Source: Lineus longissimus
Taxonomy: Eukaryota; Nemertea; Pilidiophora; Heteronemertea; Lineidae
DNA: 64,000 nucleotides
Reading direction: 5' to 3'
Assembly: GCF_910592395.1 (NCBI RefSeq)
Contig: NC_088315.1
Coordinates: 872,501 to 936,500 of the forward strand
The notes below the pieces were generated by a model. The model did not search any database. It was given only the letters and a program-made list of their open reading frames with translations, and was not told the origin of the DNA. Each line of letters starts with the position of its first letter. The stretch's first letter is position 1. The translations under genes and the position numbers were made by a program. Positions 12,053 through 25,264 of this stretch are shown here, in pieces.

Positions 12053-14558
12053 ATTGTTTATCAAGAAAGATGGACAGCGTTTGCAGTGCCCTGCAAGCAA
12101 TGGACAGTCCTTATAAAGAACATCGAAAGACATTGATATAAGCAGTGAAAGGCAAAGGAACAAAACAACGCCGCAGTAAAAAGTTACCATCCAACTATCC
12201 TTTCAACAAATACTGTATCTTTTTATTCCTTTCATTTTGTTGTGCCTCCCTAATTGTCGTTTAGTTAATTGTGTATTAACAGTGCGTGCGCCTAAAGCGA
12301 ACAGCAATTCTCTTTGCAGTTATATGTTTATTGTTGCAGTTGCCTGCAAACATAGATATATACAGCTAAAAAAATGCAGTCTTCTCAATTTTTTTTTGGT
12401 TGCGCATGTTCCCCAGAATCATGTTATTTGATGCTCAGTACACACACAAAAACAATATCTTCTTTTCCGTACAATAACCCCTCATTGGAAGCTGTGACGA
12501 CAGGCTTCGATTCTGTCTTTCTGAATATAGGAAAAGTGATGATGGTAAAGAAATGCACTTCCGCGATTCTGTTTGAAACAGGACTCTGTGGGGTGTGGTT
12601 TGAAGGCTTTTACGAACTGGCAGCCTTATACGTTGTCCCTTGGCCTTGGTGAATATGCCACCATAGTGTTCCTATTGTTCGAGGGGGGCCTTTCATATCC
12701 CGACTTCCTCTTTAACACACTGAAGGACAGCATATCTTGAATGTGTAGATGCGATCATTGCATCTCGGTTTTAAAGTTTGTACTGACACCTGTCTTCGTC
12801 AGCTTAGATTCACATAAATGCCTGCTATCGTCACCAGCTTTAAAGTGACCCATCACAAAGTCAACGTGAATAAAGAAACGGAAAACAACTGAGAACATTT
12901 TTCCTACTGGTGATAAATATCGGCCGTAAAATTACTTTGATTTTTTTCTTGGAAAAGGGTATTATAAAACAATTCCCTAAACCACCGCCAGGTTTTCTCA
13001 GCAACACTTTTCGATAGAAACAACCCAGGAAACAACGATCACGAATTTATTGAAATTTCATGGCTTGCAAAATATTGATTGTGAGGCGGAAAGGCCATCA
13101 ATTATTCCTTATGCACTCGAATAAAAACATTTGGAATTCAATTGAAATCCATAAATACGGTATTGGAAATTCTATAACTGATTGGTATGCATGAAAACAA
13201 TTGAACTTCGAGCTCTATCCAAAGACCTTAACAGTCAAGTTATAACGTGCGTTTCCATTAATGCAGTTTCTTTCGTAGAAGTCCCCCAGTAGCATGTTCT
13301 TCGATATGATTTTATTTATCTTCATAACATTCCTATTATTTTCTTAAAGTAACCTTGTTCTGACTAAAACATATTTAAAATTTGCATTTTGCCTGACCTG
13401 CAGAACAACACTTTCTGACGTGAGCCAACAATGAGATCCTATTCCCAAAATCAACTGTTATACTGCGTTGTACCAAATCCCAACATGTCAAGTCAAGAGT
13501 GAAACCAATCCCCTCCCACAGATATCAAATTCGCCGTCCGATCAGCCAAACTGTCCATCTAGACCTGTCCACCTTTTATTACCAATGTGTGTCACAGAGT
13601 GCAATTTACCACAATTAGGGTGAATGATAGCTAATGACACTAACACTAGAAAGCCAATTTATTTTGAGTGTCCATTTATGAACTAGACGCAGTTATCATG
13701 GTAATGTTTCAGCGATGCCATAGACACCAGTTCGCCGTGGAAAAATCTCTGCACAACAGTTCAGTATGCGCTCCAAGCGTAAGATCGCTGAACTCGAAAA
13801 TCGATTCGTTGAGCTGAGCCTGTGTTTTAGTGTATTCATATGTCACCAGGAGACACCGATAGTCATATCAGTGCAAGTGGTAAGTGAAGTAAGATGCTTC
13901 TCATTTCCAGGTTGCAGTCAAGGTGGGTGACGGAGGATGCATTTCTCATAAACTATACTCGAGTCAATTCGCTGTATATTTTCAAACATCTTTCGTTTGG
14001 TACACATAATTTATCTGGACGTAATTGTGCTCGTCGTCTTCAAACCTCTGGCGTGTTTATCTCCTTGGGCGAGCAAGGCTTCGGTAGTGGTTTATCTCAC
14101 AGGAACATACACCAAGACTTTAGATATGGTTCTTTACCTTGCAAATGACCGCAACGAATTGCAGTTTATTTCACCCAGAAAAGGGTTAAATCATCACAAC
14201 GATATCGTATGTCGGCCTCGGAAACCCCTTAAGTGTGAAAACAATGGTAAGGTGATTAATAAGGAAAACGCATAGAGAATGGAACGCTCTAAAACCCTTG
14301 ATCCGGGGGACACGTCATACATCAAACGCCAGATGCTTGTCATCTCTGGATGAACAATTACTTCCTGGCGTCCACTGTCCATTTGTATTTGAACTAAAGG
14401 CTTTTCAAGACATGTCAACGGACAGGGAAATGGTAAACCAACACTCGAGGCAGAGTCAACACAGTCTTGATTAAAGACGATTCACTGCTATACTGTTCAT
14501 GACCACAGTTGCTCTTACAGCATAAGCAGTCTCCTTAACTCCAAAGCAGTAAAATCCA

Positions 14559-14577
14559 CCACCCCCGCCCCCTCCCA
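14559..14577 (-). other. C-rich tract (near G-quadruplex on minus strand)
   Basis: On the minus strand this reads as G-runs of 3, 5 and 5 bases with single-base spacers, followed by two GG pairs. It falls just short of the four-run rule unless a two-tier quadruplex or a bulge is allowed. It gives a polyglycine stretch in one minus frame, which is a composition effect. Confidence 0.5.
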
Positions 14578-16061
14578 AAAAAACAGTCTGCGTAAGTTTA
14601 AATGAACTCAATGACTTGGTGTGATGGAACACCGCAACTATCGTTCCAGAGCAGGTTAGGATTGTTCGGTTGGAATTTAGATACAAAACCAAATGAATGG
14701 AACCGCTGCTCGAAATTCACAGTAGGTTTGGAGTGCGATAATCTGGCTAGGATTGGCATATCAGATTTCAAGTCGTCTTCTGACTCATTCAACGTAGGGT
14801 AAGAAATGTACTTGCAACGTTCACCCCTGCTATGGCTTCTGGTCAGCAGAGCTAAAGAGATCGCTGTCTTAGGCCAAATCACCGTGATAAGACTGATATA
14901 GAAACCGAGGGGTGGGCTAATCCTCTGGTGCGAATCCTGGCACGAACGTGACTCACTTTGGAAAGTATTAGACATAGATATCACTTTCTTATAAATCTAA
15001 AGACCACGACTAGACTGAACATTTATAGCTTATGTCACTAATTCTTAACCGTCCTTTTAAGACCATGTTGCATTACAGCCTGTATTCAAAACACCATCGC
15101 CCAAAAGCTAGATGTTCCTTTGGTCTCACTGTTGTATTGTTCCTCATGTCATGTTGACGAATCGGCTTAAAGTATAACGACTGAAACCACTAATGGATAC
15201 AGTGACACATTCACAGTAATCATAATTTCTGCTGACACAAATTTATGGAGTTGGTCCCCAAATAATGCGATCGCGGCAAATCCCTTAAAACACGAAAAAA
15301 CATCAGAATCTAGTTAACCCAAACCTTTTAAACGTTTCCGAGTGAATCCGTGTCACTAAGAATCACTCCAAGGCAATCACAGTGAACAGATGCACCGATT
15401 TCTTTCGTCAAAGATCAGAGGTTTCTCTAAAAATGTTGGTCAATTTGATGATGTAACCTCAGAAATCAAAGGAAGAAATGACATTGTTAAAGTGGCACGA
15501 AAAGTCATCACTTGAGGGCATGCCAAGGATCTTTTTCGAAAGCGATCATAACAAAAGAATCTAAAAAAACTAACTCAAAGATGAATTAATCCAATTTATG
15601 TTACTTAAGATCAACGTTTCAGTGTCCTAGTGCATCCTTGATACGAAACCCAATCCAATTGGGCGACTACTTCCTAATAGGATTAAGAGCTTTTTTCATT
15701 ACGATTTAGCGTTTTTTCATAACCAGCACTCGTGCCTACAAAGTTGAAAGGCTCTATAGTTCTGGTTCTGTTTGAACTTTTTTGCAACCTAATGATTTTC
15801 AGATCGGTGCAATCAGTAGTGCTGATGACAACCAAGCCACGTGACTATTATCTGATTCTTAGGTAAGATCTTATTAGTTTTGTAACCTGCATTTGTTTTG
15901 GAGAGGCACTCAAAAAGATCAGCAAGACATTAGTATACAGCCATTTTCCCACAGTCGCTTTATTAGAAGTGACCTCCAACCGGGCTATCAACTCGACCTT
16001 GGACATTGGACGTGGATGACTCGCAGTAATGATATCCGTTCTCGCTTCAAATCTTGCACAC

Positions 16062-16080
16062 ATGGGATTAAAAATCCCAT
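16062..16080. repeat. 8-bp hairpin, AAA loop
   Basis: ATGGGATT and AATCCCAT flank AAA as an exact inverted repeat. It is short enough to be chance in 64 kb. Confidence 0.5.
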
Positions 16081-18941
16081 TTGATAGATGCTACTTCACG
16101 TCTAAATGACAGCACTCTTTCAGGGCTCAAGTCTCATCCATATACAGTCTAGAAATCATTTCGAGATTTCTCCATCATGCATCAGACTAGAACATGGACG
16201 ACACCATTGTCTTCACTCATTCACATGGTTTAATACGACTCTCAGACTCATCCGATGTTAGCTCCAGTGTGAAATCGACAGACGTGAAGAGGCTTTCCAC
16301 ACCGTTTGCGGAACGCCATGTTTTGTCACCTTATTAAACACAGAGTACTCGAACAATCACCATACACAGTGCTCTTTCTGTTTCATCTTGGCTGGATACT
16401 GCTGGTTTCCCAGGGTAGATTAGGAAGAGCAAACTCTATATCGAGCGCAAAAGCTGGCTTAGACAAGAGTTATTGTGATCAGAGCTGGCAAATTAGATTT
16501 TTTTATTTGTAACTTGAGATGACTGCGGGTGATGACGATATATCCATGTGCTTGATTAGTTTATGACAACAGGAGGCAGCATATATATCCGAAGCCAGCA
16601 AATCTGCCAGACTACAAATAAAACACCCCCACAGACGTCCAGACAAAATATCAGCGGTAGGCTTAGAGTGCAGCATAGGACATACTTTTAAGAGGGACAC
16701 CAGCCGCTTGATTGCATTTACGCCAAATATCGTTCAGTTCCGTGTCCAAGGTGGCTTTAAAAAGATTTCGCCAAACACTGGCGTATGAGGTGTGGGGAGT
16801 CGATGGATATGGCTAACGCTCCCCCCAACCCCAACCGCTCTGTCTCTTTTCTGCGGTCGCCCTTTTTCGCCAGAATACACCCCTACTAGTAAGCGAAAGA
16901 TCCATCCTGGAGATGCAGCGAGACCAATGTTTGATTACAACTGGACGGAAGAAAATACAACAAGAATAAACCCATATTGTCATGTCTGGGGTAGTAATGA
17001 TTCCCTCTACAAGGCAACTTGTGCAACTCCGGCTGTGGTGTCCGTAATGATAGAACAATCTAATCGAAGTACACAATACGTTCGTGAAATGCAAGAAGCA
17101 GCTTGCAGGTACTAATTCGCTGACGTATGCATATTGCTTGACAAATGACCATCAATTATGAGTAACTGAAAGCAAACTCATTAGTTAAGCAAAGCGTCGG
17201 ACCTTGCACCTGCTCGTACCTTGGTCAATAGGATAATGCGGCCATTTCAGAAACAATGGCATAATACAGTGAGATAGAATGCCTCATGCAAGGCAAGGAT
17301 GAAAACTGCCCTTTAACATTTTTCGAAAGTCAAAGATGAGTCGAGATTGCTTAAACAGTCCACATATCTGACCTTGATTTTTTCTGCTAAAGAACGGTGT
17401 CCTCCATGCTAAATCAGCAATTATCAAGGAAAGAAGCGCTATATACGACGGTAATTTATCTTGATATCACCAGGTCCAATCTCGAGATTTGCTTTAAATA
17501 GAACATGTCAGTCTCTAATCCATTTAATTCTCGATCTAATTACTCCACATTTGAACCCTTATTAAGGGACTGGCCTATTGTATGATCACCGTCAGGGAAC
17601 GTGCCGAGACCCTTTGATTACAGGAGCAGAATGCGTATTGTTATAATCTGAATAGTACGCCAGGAAATATCCTTATTTCAACCCATCTTTGTCATAAGAT
17701 CATATCAAATCTATTGACTACCTTGCCTTGATTTGAAAGAGTGTTTAGCCTTTGTCATGATACAAATTGAAGGCATCTTTCAATGCAATCTTTGGCTACA
17801 CATACCCTTGAGGTACACTGGGTCTCAATTATCTCCAATGACAAAAGGCGTATGTATTATTTTAGCTACCCTGAAGGTCATGATGGATATCATGAACAGT
17901 AATCGGCCTAATATTCATGGTTTCAAGGTTACTGAGTTCCAAATATTTCATAAAATAGGGATGAATGGCATAATGTAGATTTGTGCAGTGGTCAATTCGG
18001 CAACTGCCTTGTGATACCATCAGGACGATTTTGACAACAATTGTAGCACCAGACGTCTCCTTTGCCATGCGTTATTATAAACACCTAGCCTGATTCTAGT
18101 GTAAGGACTGGCATTGTCATCAGAGCCACATCGACTCTACGGAAGGTTCGTCATCAAATGGACTCAAACTTGAACAGCTTTGATAGAGTTATTCCCTTGG
18201 CAGTTCTGACAAACCTTCTTAATCAAGTATCCATTTGATTGCGTTTATTTAACAAATCACAAAGAACCCGCTTCTCCCAGTCCACAGCCAACTCTGTAAT
18301 TTATACCATTCTGGCTCATCTTTATTGCATTAGATTCAGCCTTAATGGCAAAGACTCATTTAAGGACGTAGCATGGGGGGCAGAGGTTCACATGGAGTGT
18401 GCACGGTGGCGTTGAAATGTCTACCTCTCTTCGCTAGAGGCGTCATTATCACTAAAATAGTGTCACTTCCAATTTATCTGGCGTGAAACCCGAGGTCGAG
18501 TTACATTAAGGTTTCGATGGGTCTTGTTGTGACGGGCTGTCTTGTCACCGCTTTACAAAATGGCGAAGATGATTGTTCTCCTTTGATATGTGTATGAATC
18601 ATTCCTTTGGTGTGAAGATAATCAAGATAATGCATAAAGATTCGTGAAAAAAAAAGTCTCTTCATTACATCATTTTGTTAGGCATCATGTTGGAGAGCTT
18701 CGACTCTCAGTACATAACTACCACAGACATTAACCAGTGAGTCAATTCACGTTCAATGATCACTTTAGCTGACTTGATGGAAGAATGATAGTCAACCAAT
18801 GATTAGGTCCGCTATGTCAGTTAGATGTTCAAGTTTTCCTGATATATCCATGAACGAAGCCTTCCTTAAGGAGACAAGAAGACAAAACTTAGAGTAGAAG
18901 GCAATGAGTTTTCTCAGACTCTGTTGCTATTATTTTGCCAG

Positions 18942-19231
18942 GAATTAGTGTGAAAGAACGAACTAGACATACAGAGAAAATATCAGCATTGCTTAACAGG
19001 AAAAAAACACAGAAAGCAGTTCCATCGGACCACAAAACTGAAGGAAGACGACTGAGACACGAACAAAACGTGAATGATTACCTCAGGGCAAAGCAAATGC
19101 AGTTAGAAAACAGAAAAAAACGGAGCAGCAAAATCTCAATCCGCCATATACACCTCGCCCACACAAGTTCAAGACGACAAGTCCTGCTATGCATTCCCAC
19201 AACACCTTTTTTAACCGCAGCAGCAGAATAA
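18942..19231 (+). CDS. Possible terminal coding exon, unknown protein
   Basis: A good acceptor-like site (pyrimidine-rich tract from about 18919 ending TTTTGCCAG at 18941) is followed by a frame that stays open for about 96 codons to a TAA at 19229-19231. The frame starts with the last two bases of a split codon. The first two thirds are rich in Lys, Arg, Gln and Glu (for example RHTEKISALLNRKKTQK and YLRAKQMQLENRKK), compatible with a basic helical region. The last third is hydrophobic and Thr/Pro-rich and does not look like the rest, so an unrecognised donor could end the exon earlier. A-rich DNA also produces Lys-rich frames by chance. I recognise no family and see no upstream exon. Confidence 0.22.
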
Positions 19232-21540
19232 TGCGCATCCTATTCATCTGTGGGATATATCAGATAGTTTTTAACCGCGCAACATAGCAACAATGGTCGA
19301 ATTTTACTGCCACGAGAAACTCTCTTACAATGATTACATTTGCTTCAATACTTTCTTTGACCGTTCTTTCACCATCAGGCAATCCAGCGATAGACAACGA
19401 TACGCGTTAGATGCAGAGCCAAGGGGAACTCACTAGTGACTTTCAGAATCAAATGGTATTGGTAGTCCTTTATCTGTTGCTACCACGATAGCTCTGTCTG
19501 TTGGAAGGCCACAAAAGCTTGGGGGACCGGAGTGATGGAATTGACGATGTGGTTTCTACGCAAAAGTGTCTCACGAGAACGCCAACCGTTTAGAAAAATG
19601 CAATGAACTGATTACTGAATCACCTATTCGTATTGTATCTCTTTTTTGCTGCACTATTATTCACTAGTAAAGACGACTTCAAATCGTGTGCACGCCTGTA
19701 TCTGCGATACGAGTTCGAAAGACGGAATTCTCTCCTGAGGATGTATTGTGTGACTTATTTTTCTGATGTATGCATTACTTTTACTGTTGCTGTTGCCCAT
19801 GGTACTTGCTGCACGTTTGTATACAAAAAAGTGTCCTAGTCCGTACATAACATATAAGCGCTGCTCTTGATGATGAATTGGTTGCTTTATATTTCCACAT
19901 GTAGAAATTATTTCAGCAGTTGCTTCCAGTACTTGGTAATACTCGAGGGAGTGACAAGCTTGGTAAATGCAAGCTTTGCAAGCTTAAGCTTTGCTTGTGT
20001 GATGATATCGCTTCTTTTGGTCTAAATGATACCATTTAGTCTTGCCTGCAGGATTTTATCGTTAAATCCAGAGATTATAGCAGCACAATGAATGCATCAC
20101 TCTTAACGTGCAATCACAAAGCCAAAATTGAAAAAATCTAATAAAACCACGATAACAAATGTCGACTTAATGAAAATGCTTCCCACCATGATTTATTATT
20201 AGTACGAAATGAATCAAGAGCACTGCTATGACAAATGTTTTCTTCTCATTTTCCTTTGTGGTGTGAAGACAGATGCACTATAACTGTTATAGATCTGAAT
20301 AACAATGCAGTCAAGGATCAAAGAACCATTAATAGCGTTGCTTATTAGTATCATTTCTGGCTACACCTGATACGGTGCTCGATGTTGGTCTATGTATTTA
20401 TGATGAACATGCAAGATTGATAAGCAAGCTTCAAAAAGTTCATCAGCAGTGTTTTCAATCATAAGTGTTGGGTTGTTTTTAAATTCATTTATCTATCACA
20501 ACAGAATCTATTTCCACACCATAAACGCATATCGGTGCACTATAATGCATTATACTGATAACTAGACGCTGGCTTTATCATCTCATATTAAGGAGTGTCA
20601 TGAACTGAAAGTTTTTACTCTCTATCTTAAAAAATAACCAGGACATAACCAACATGATACCTTCTTAGCCTGCTTCCTTTCCGAGAGATGGTACGATGGT
20701 TTGAGGGTACAACCAATGACGATGAATTTGCTAAGAACTGCGGTATTCATTACAGTCACGACATAACAATACAGATGAATCATCAGGTCTTTTGTTGTTT
20801 TGTGATAGCTGCAGCGTTACATTCAAAGGTTTCGTTTTGACAAGCTTTTTGATTGGAGGTGATGCATGGTCGGGTACACAGGAAGCTGGAGAGTTGACTT
20901 TTTTTTCTTCAAACGGTGACAAATGGGCTTGATAAAAACTACAAGCGGACTTCATGTAATGGGTAATCAGTGTCAGATACGGATAGAGTTATGTGTCACT
21001 AGTCAAGGGTAATGTCATAGCAATGAGGCGCTGCACATCTGCAAAATCAACCACGAACATTGATAGATGGAAGAATTTGAAGGCGACTTATCACATTTCT
21101 ACTCACTGAATGCCGGAGAAAACCAAAGCAATGCCAACGCCTGATGTGACTGCTGTGATATATCGAATGGGAAGACAATTAACGAGCAAGACGTATTACA
21201 TCCATCACCAGCCTAACAACCGAGACACTGAGTTTCGTGCTAGCCAATGTCATGAATTAGCATAGGTACACACGAGTATCATATTCTACACTGTATCCAA
21301 ACATCCAACCAATTTGTCATTCTCTTGGAGTAATTACGTAACCAGGTTAAAAGGTTCAGCCTTGTGCCTTAAGCGAATGGCGCCACACCAAGGTGAAAGC
21401 CAGTAGGCAGTAGCATGGACGAACACCCGGGAGGAAACCAACCGAAAATTGACGGGATGAATCAGACTTTCCCTTTGCTGGCTTCTAAACTTTGATCACA
21501 ATAACCTTGCACTTGCTCAATAAATGACTCCACTCTTTGA
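19232..21540. other. Non-coding stretch, no gene seen
   Basis: No recognisable product on either strand. A cluster of AAGCTT-type palindromes (19954-19998) is the only structure noted. Confidence 0.55.
19954..19998. repeat. Cluster of AAGCTT palindromes with foldback
   Basis: Four GCTT/AAGC-type motifs fall within 45 bp, and the outer ACAAGC (19954-19959) pairs with GCTTGT (19993-19998). Several alternative foldbacks are possible. The function is unknown. Confidence 0.45.
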
Positions 21541-21933
21541 TGCAATCAGGGTAGAGCCATCGCGACTACCAAGAGACCAGCAGAACAAATCACGACTGAC
21601 GTATCAGCCGCTAATAGAATTAACAATGACCTAAGTGCACGAGTCTGTGCCAGTAACAAACGCAAAACGGACATCGCCCGCTCAAGCCTGAATACCAGGG
21701 GACAAGATGCCACATTCTGGCTTTTTAATGGCCTTAGGAGACTGATGGAAACGTCAGGAGTAGTCAGTAAGCAAAGCACGTTAGGGGGTTCATCGGATCC
21801 TCCAACCTTTGTACTGGAGTTTTCATGTCAAGATGATAATCGTTATAGCGGTCAAACCAAGCCCAAAGGGTTTCATATCAGAAAATATGACAACGAGGGT
21901 GGAGGTAGGGGTCATGTTCTCCGTTTTCTTTGA
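21541..21933 (+). CDS. Open frame of 130 codons, possible exon, unknown protein
   Basis: The frame is open from the codon after a TGA at 21538-21540 to a TGA at 21931-21933. An ATCAG at 21546-21550 could serve as an acceptor, though its pyrimidine tract is poor. Residue use is balanced and hydrophilic, with Asn, Ser, Arg and Asp spread evenly (for example TTDVSAANRINNDLSARV, ATFWLFNGLRRLMETSG and a Gly-rich stretch near the end), which is more protein-like than most frames in the window. The antisense strand is also open for 77 codons over the first part with a leucine-rich translation, so low stop density may explain both. No domain is recognised and no companion exon is seen. Confidence 0.22.
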   Translation, partial: CNQGRAIATTKRPAEQITTDVSAANRINNDLSARVCASNKRKTDIARSSLNTRGQDATFWLFNGLRRLMETSGVVSKQSTLGGSSDPPTFVLEFSCQDDNRYSGQTKPKGFHIRKYDNEGGGRGHVLRFL

Positions 21934-24672
21934 GTTACAAAAGTAAAGGTCCGTTTGAAAATCAAGTAGTTGACAATCCTGGCTGACAGCAGGGCTGCTT
22001 GCAAAACTGCTGCAGACTTCAGAGCCGTGACGCGTAAGAAGAAACGGACAATGTGGATTCGTTTCTATGGCCTTAATTGGATTGACACGTTTATATTAGG
22101 TGCATGACAACCAATAAAAAGATGAGCTGTCATAAAAAAGGACGGCGACTTGTCCTTGCATGCGTTGTGACATTTTTCTCTTGATTTGCATAATCAGCGC
22201 ACGTTTTTAGATTCACTGCGGCGGTTCTGAGGAATAATTTAGAAAATTAGCTTCATCTAACCTCACAGGTGCAGAGACAAAAACCAAGATTACGTATGTC
22301 TCGATCCAACATGATACACTTCAACAAAGGGAATGCTTAATCGTGTTGATATAACTGGGTCGGTTAAAAGAACTGACCAAATATCAGGCCGAAGCCAGTT
22401 GCGATCCACAACTCCGGTTTTTCAACTTATCATCTGGCTGCAAAGGTAAATTGCGGTCCATGCCCTAAGGACACCGAAACCGAAACAGGTTCGAACGCCA
22501 ATTTCTCACAATGTGAAGATGCAGCTATACAAAGCAAGCAGCGCGATTAAAAACACCGTGTGTTCCTTCAGTAAGTAATGAAAGATACAATGTGTCTATT
22601 GAACAGCGTTCGTGGAAGTCAGGGAAGGCATACAAACACTGTTTTGTTCAGGTATAGAATCACAAACGCTGTAACAATAGAGACTGTGATAACAGAAGGA
22701 AACATGAGCCTTGTGGATGAGTCTGCTGGTCCCGAAAGATCGCTTCAGGGGTAAGTTGCTAATATTGTTACAGACATATAGATACTGCCGTTAACCCTTT
22801 GAAATATAGTTCAGGGGGCATGTGGCAGTTTGACAATGGTATGGCTATGGTTATAACGGTCACATTTTTATACTGAGGAAATTGCCATGTACGAAAACAT
22901 GACAATATGGCTACAGAGCAACCCTGTCTTCAAGAGACATCATTTTCATAGTTTCGATGACACCCGTAAAATTCTCACACACAATACGAATGGACGTAAT
23001 ATGATGATATAGTACACCGTCATCCATCTCCAGATGAAAGATATGACGGCAGATGAAAAATGCTCACTTGCCTTTTCTCCTCCGGGTCTACCATGTCTAT
23101 CATAAACGCACTGGATCAGGAACCTTCACCCTCCAACTTTGACTGTTCATTCGCTTCATGGGCAGGGACAATGAGAACGCTTCCAGCTGGTCGGTCAGGA
23201 GGAGTTGGTGCGTACGGGAGCATGGCACTGAAGCCAAAGAATGGCAGCCCGCATGGGAGATGTGGTGTCACTATGCTGGAGTAATCACAGATTCGATAGA
23301 AGGTTCATTTGGTTTGAGAATCAAACGATGCACAGTACATTTATGGTGAGCTGTTAGTAAGTCAGTAGCAGATATAGTACTCCCTCGTCAGGTAAGTTAG
23401 ATAGGACATCGGTTTACCTTGCCGTATCGTATGAGCTGAATAGGGTATTTCGTAGTGATGAGCTAGTGTCAGTACTCATACCAGTATGTGATGCATAGAT
23501 AACTTATCTTGCTCGGCGGACTTGCTGTCTTGATAACCGATGACCATGATCAAGGATGTCCACGCAAATGTGCTTGAGGACAACGTTTATTCTTATAGCG
23601 TTGCCCTTCAATGGTATCATATGCATTTATGTTGAAATCCGAGAAAGGGGCGCCGAGTGTATCTTCATTTCATAGGCGGTGGTGTGTGATACAAATAGTT
23701 CAAAATGAGTACCTGGCCTGGAAGATAATCTTTGTAAATCGATGAAGCATTCCATAGGGAGAGACCAAGTGTCTTCATTGGCAATACGCGCTGTCCTTGA
23801 CACGCTAACCAGTCTCCGTAACTCGAGCGTGGTGACAAAGGTGTCCCTTTGGGAATTCCGTGTCCTTCAGATAGAATGGCGCAGTATGTCCCAGCGTAGC
23901 AAATAATAATCTGAAGACAGGCATTTTGATGGTGGTATGATCCCATGGGGTATCCTTATTCCCTTCGAATGCGTTGACGCATCAAACATACTGCCCGGAG
24001 ATGCAGAAATTTCATCTACTCTGGAGAGACACGGTCTCCTATAGGAAACTTGGTGACTTCTGGACATATCAATGTACGTAAAACAAATGATTCGTTGATC
24101 TTACCAGCATTTACTTTGGCTATGCTGTCGAAATCCTTTGGTTAGGGCTTGGTCATCTGATCTCGCCTTGTTCTGCAACCTTTGGCAACATGCATCGTAG
24201 GCTAGGACATCTCAGAACATTGAGGGTCAATGCATCCTTCTGCAGATCCACGCATTTCTCAAATAGCCTATCTACATCTAGGTACGGTGACAAAGGGTAT
24301 TGAACATACATATACGGTTGTTCTATATGGTCCAGTTGTTTGAAATCGAGCTCGGTTATTATTCGCACAAATCGGTAAAAAGAAACTAGTGACCTTATCA
24401 TATCATGAAGTAATGGTATTCATGACAACTGTCCCCCCAGTAATAGTATCACTTCCCGGTTGATGTTCAAAAGCAGCTCAGAAATGGGTCGGGCTACCGC
24501 CTTAACTTATATCAGTGGCAAATGTGGCCGGGAGTACTACCTTCAAAGGGAATAGTGACCAATCGGTATTTCTGGTTCAGCTTACTCTCGCCAAAGTATG
24601 CCAAGAGGAGAGCATGGTATCAAGCGTCCTGCTTTACAAGATGCAATTTAAAGCTATGGGGCACAAACTATT
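21934..24672. other. Non-coding stretch, no gene seen
   Basis: Overlapping short frames at 23060-23349 (plus) and 23665-24067 (minus, two frames) have no recognisable content. A single B-box-like GGTTCGAACGCC at about 22486 has no A box at the right distance and no T-run, so it is not called as a tRNA. Confidence 0.55.
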
Positions 24673-24732
24673 ATCTGTACATGGATGATTAGATAACAAG
24701 ACAAGGAAGAAGAAAAAAAGAAAAAAAAATTC

Positions 24733-24807
24733 GGCAGATTCACCGGGCGTCGAACCCGTGACCAGCCGATCCACAGTCAAACACCTTCAGCGCTGAACCG
24801 TCAAGGC
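24733..24807 (-). ncRNA. tRNA-like Pol III module, unit 1
   Basis: On the minus strand a full B box GGGTTCGACGCCC (24745-24757) lies 42 bp after an A-box-like GGTTCAGCGCTGAAGG (24784-24799), and the module is followed by a run of nine T on the same strand (24721-24729), a Pol III terminator. The T-arm folds (GGG/CCC around a 7-nt TTCGACG loop). The region between can form a weak anticodon arm with loop CTGTGGA, which places GTG (His) at the anticodon position, with a 5-nt variable loop. The two would-be acceptor strands (GCCTTGA and TGAATCT) do not pair, so it is not a functional tRNA gene. It is best seen as a tRNA-derived SINE head or a tRNA-like ncRNA promoter. Confidence 0.65.
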
Positions 24808-24810
24808 TTT

Positions 24811-24844
24811 CATGTTGAAATGGAGATTTTATTCGCCTCTTATA
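24811..24844 (-). promoter_or_regulatory. Minus-strand TATA-like site upstream of tRNA-like module (repeated in each unit)
   Basis: On the minus strand TATAAGAGG (TATAAG at 24839-24844) lies about 25-31 bp before TTTCAACATGAAA (24811-24820 and beyond), and the tRNA-like module starts just after. A TATA-like element placed outside and upstream of internal boxes occurs in some hybrid Pol III promoters. The same site recurs in all six units at the unit period. Functional use is inferred only. Confidence 0.35.
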
Positions 24845-25264
24845 TGCGGTATGCAAACGAGCGCGCCACAATAGTGACAAGGTCGCGCAGGTGGCAAAGT
24901 GATTAGCTGAAATAGTTCCAAGTAATCGTATATTTCCATAGTTGTACAGATTTTTCTCAACATATCGTATGCATATACCTCAGTGATATAAAAGATTATC
25001 TTTGCAGTTGATTTAACGTTTGAATGACCTTTTTTAAAAAGTTTTTCAAAATCGAGGTCAGCAGGGTCAGACACAATCATTTATTGTTTTGAAAGACTCC
25101 GGCAGGGTCAAAAGAAACAGTTGTTGGCGCCGATGATGTCAGCAATATGGCGAATTTCCGCCCCACCCGTGAGATTTGCTCTCGTCACGTCATGAGCACA
25201 TGGAACTGCTAGTGAACCGTGCTCAATATGTACCGGCTACCGCTCTCTCCATCATCAACGACGA

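Larger units (their letters stand above)
12053..18941. other. Non-coding stretch, no gene seen
   Basis: The longest open frames (14598-14984 minus, 128 codons; 16792-17115 plus, 107 codons from a non-ATG start) have no recognisable domain. The second is fully open on the opposite strand as well (16813-17094), which argues for low stop density rather than coding. A C-rich tract at 14559-14577 and a small hairpin at 16062-16080 are the only structural features. Confidence 0.5.

Noticed and set aside
14598-14984. 128-codon minus-strand frame as a gene
   Set aside because: It is the longest non-repeat frame with a start codon, but the translation shows no recognisable domain, and the plus strand is also open for 66 codons within it.
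16792-17115. 107-codon plus-strand frame as a gene
   Set aside because: It begins at a non-ATG codon, the opposite strand is open over the same bases, and no domain or splice context supports it.
22485-22496. B-box-like GGTTCGAACGCC as a tRNA gene
   Set aside because: No A box at the right distance, no acceptor pairing and no T-run after it.
24829-25080. Conserved 83-codon minus-strand frame in each array unit as a gene family
   Set aside because: The copies are too similar to test selection, and the few changes between them all alter residues. The conservation follows from the tandem array itself.
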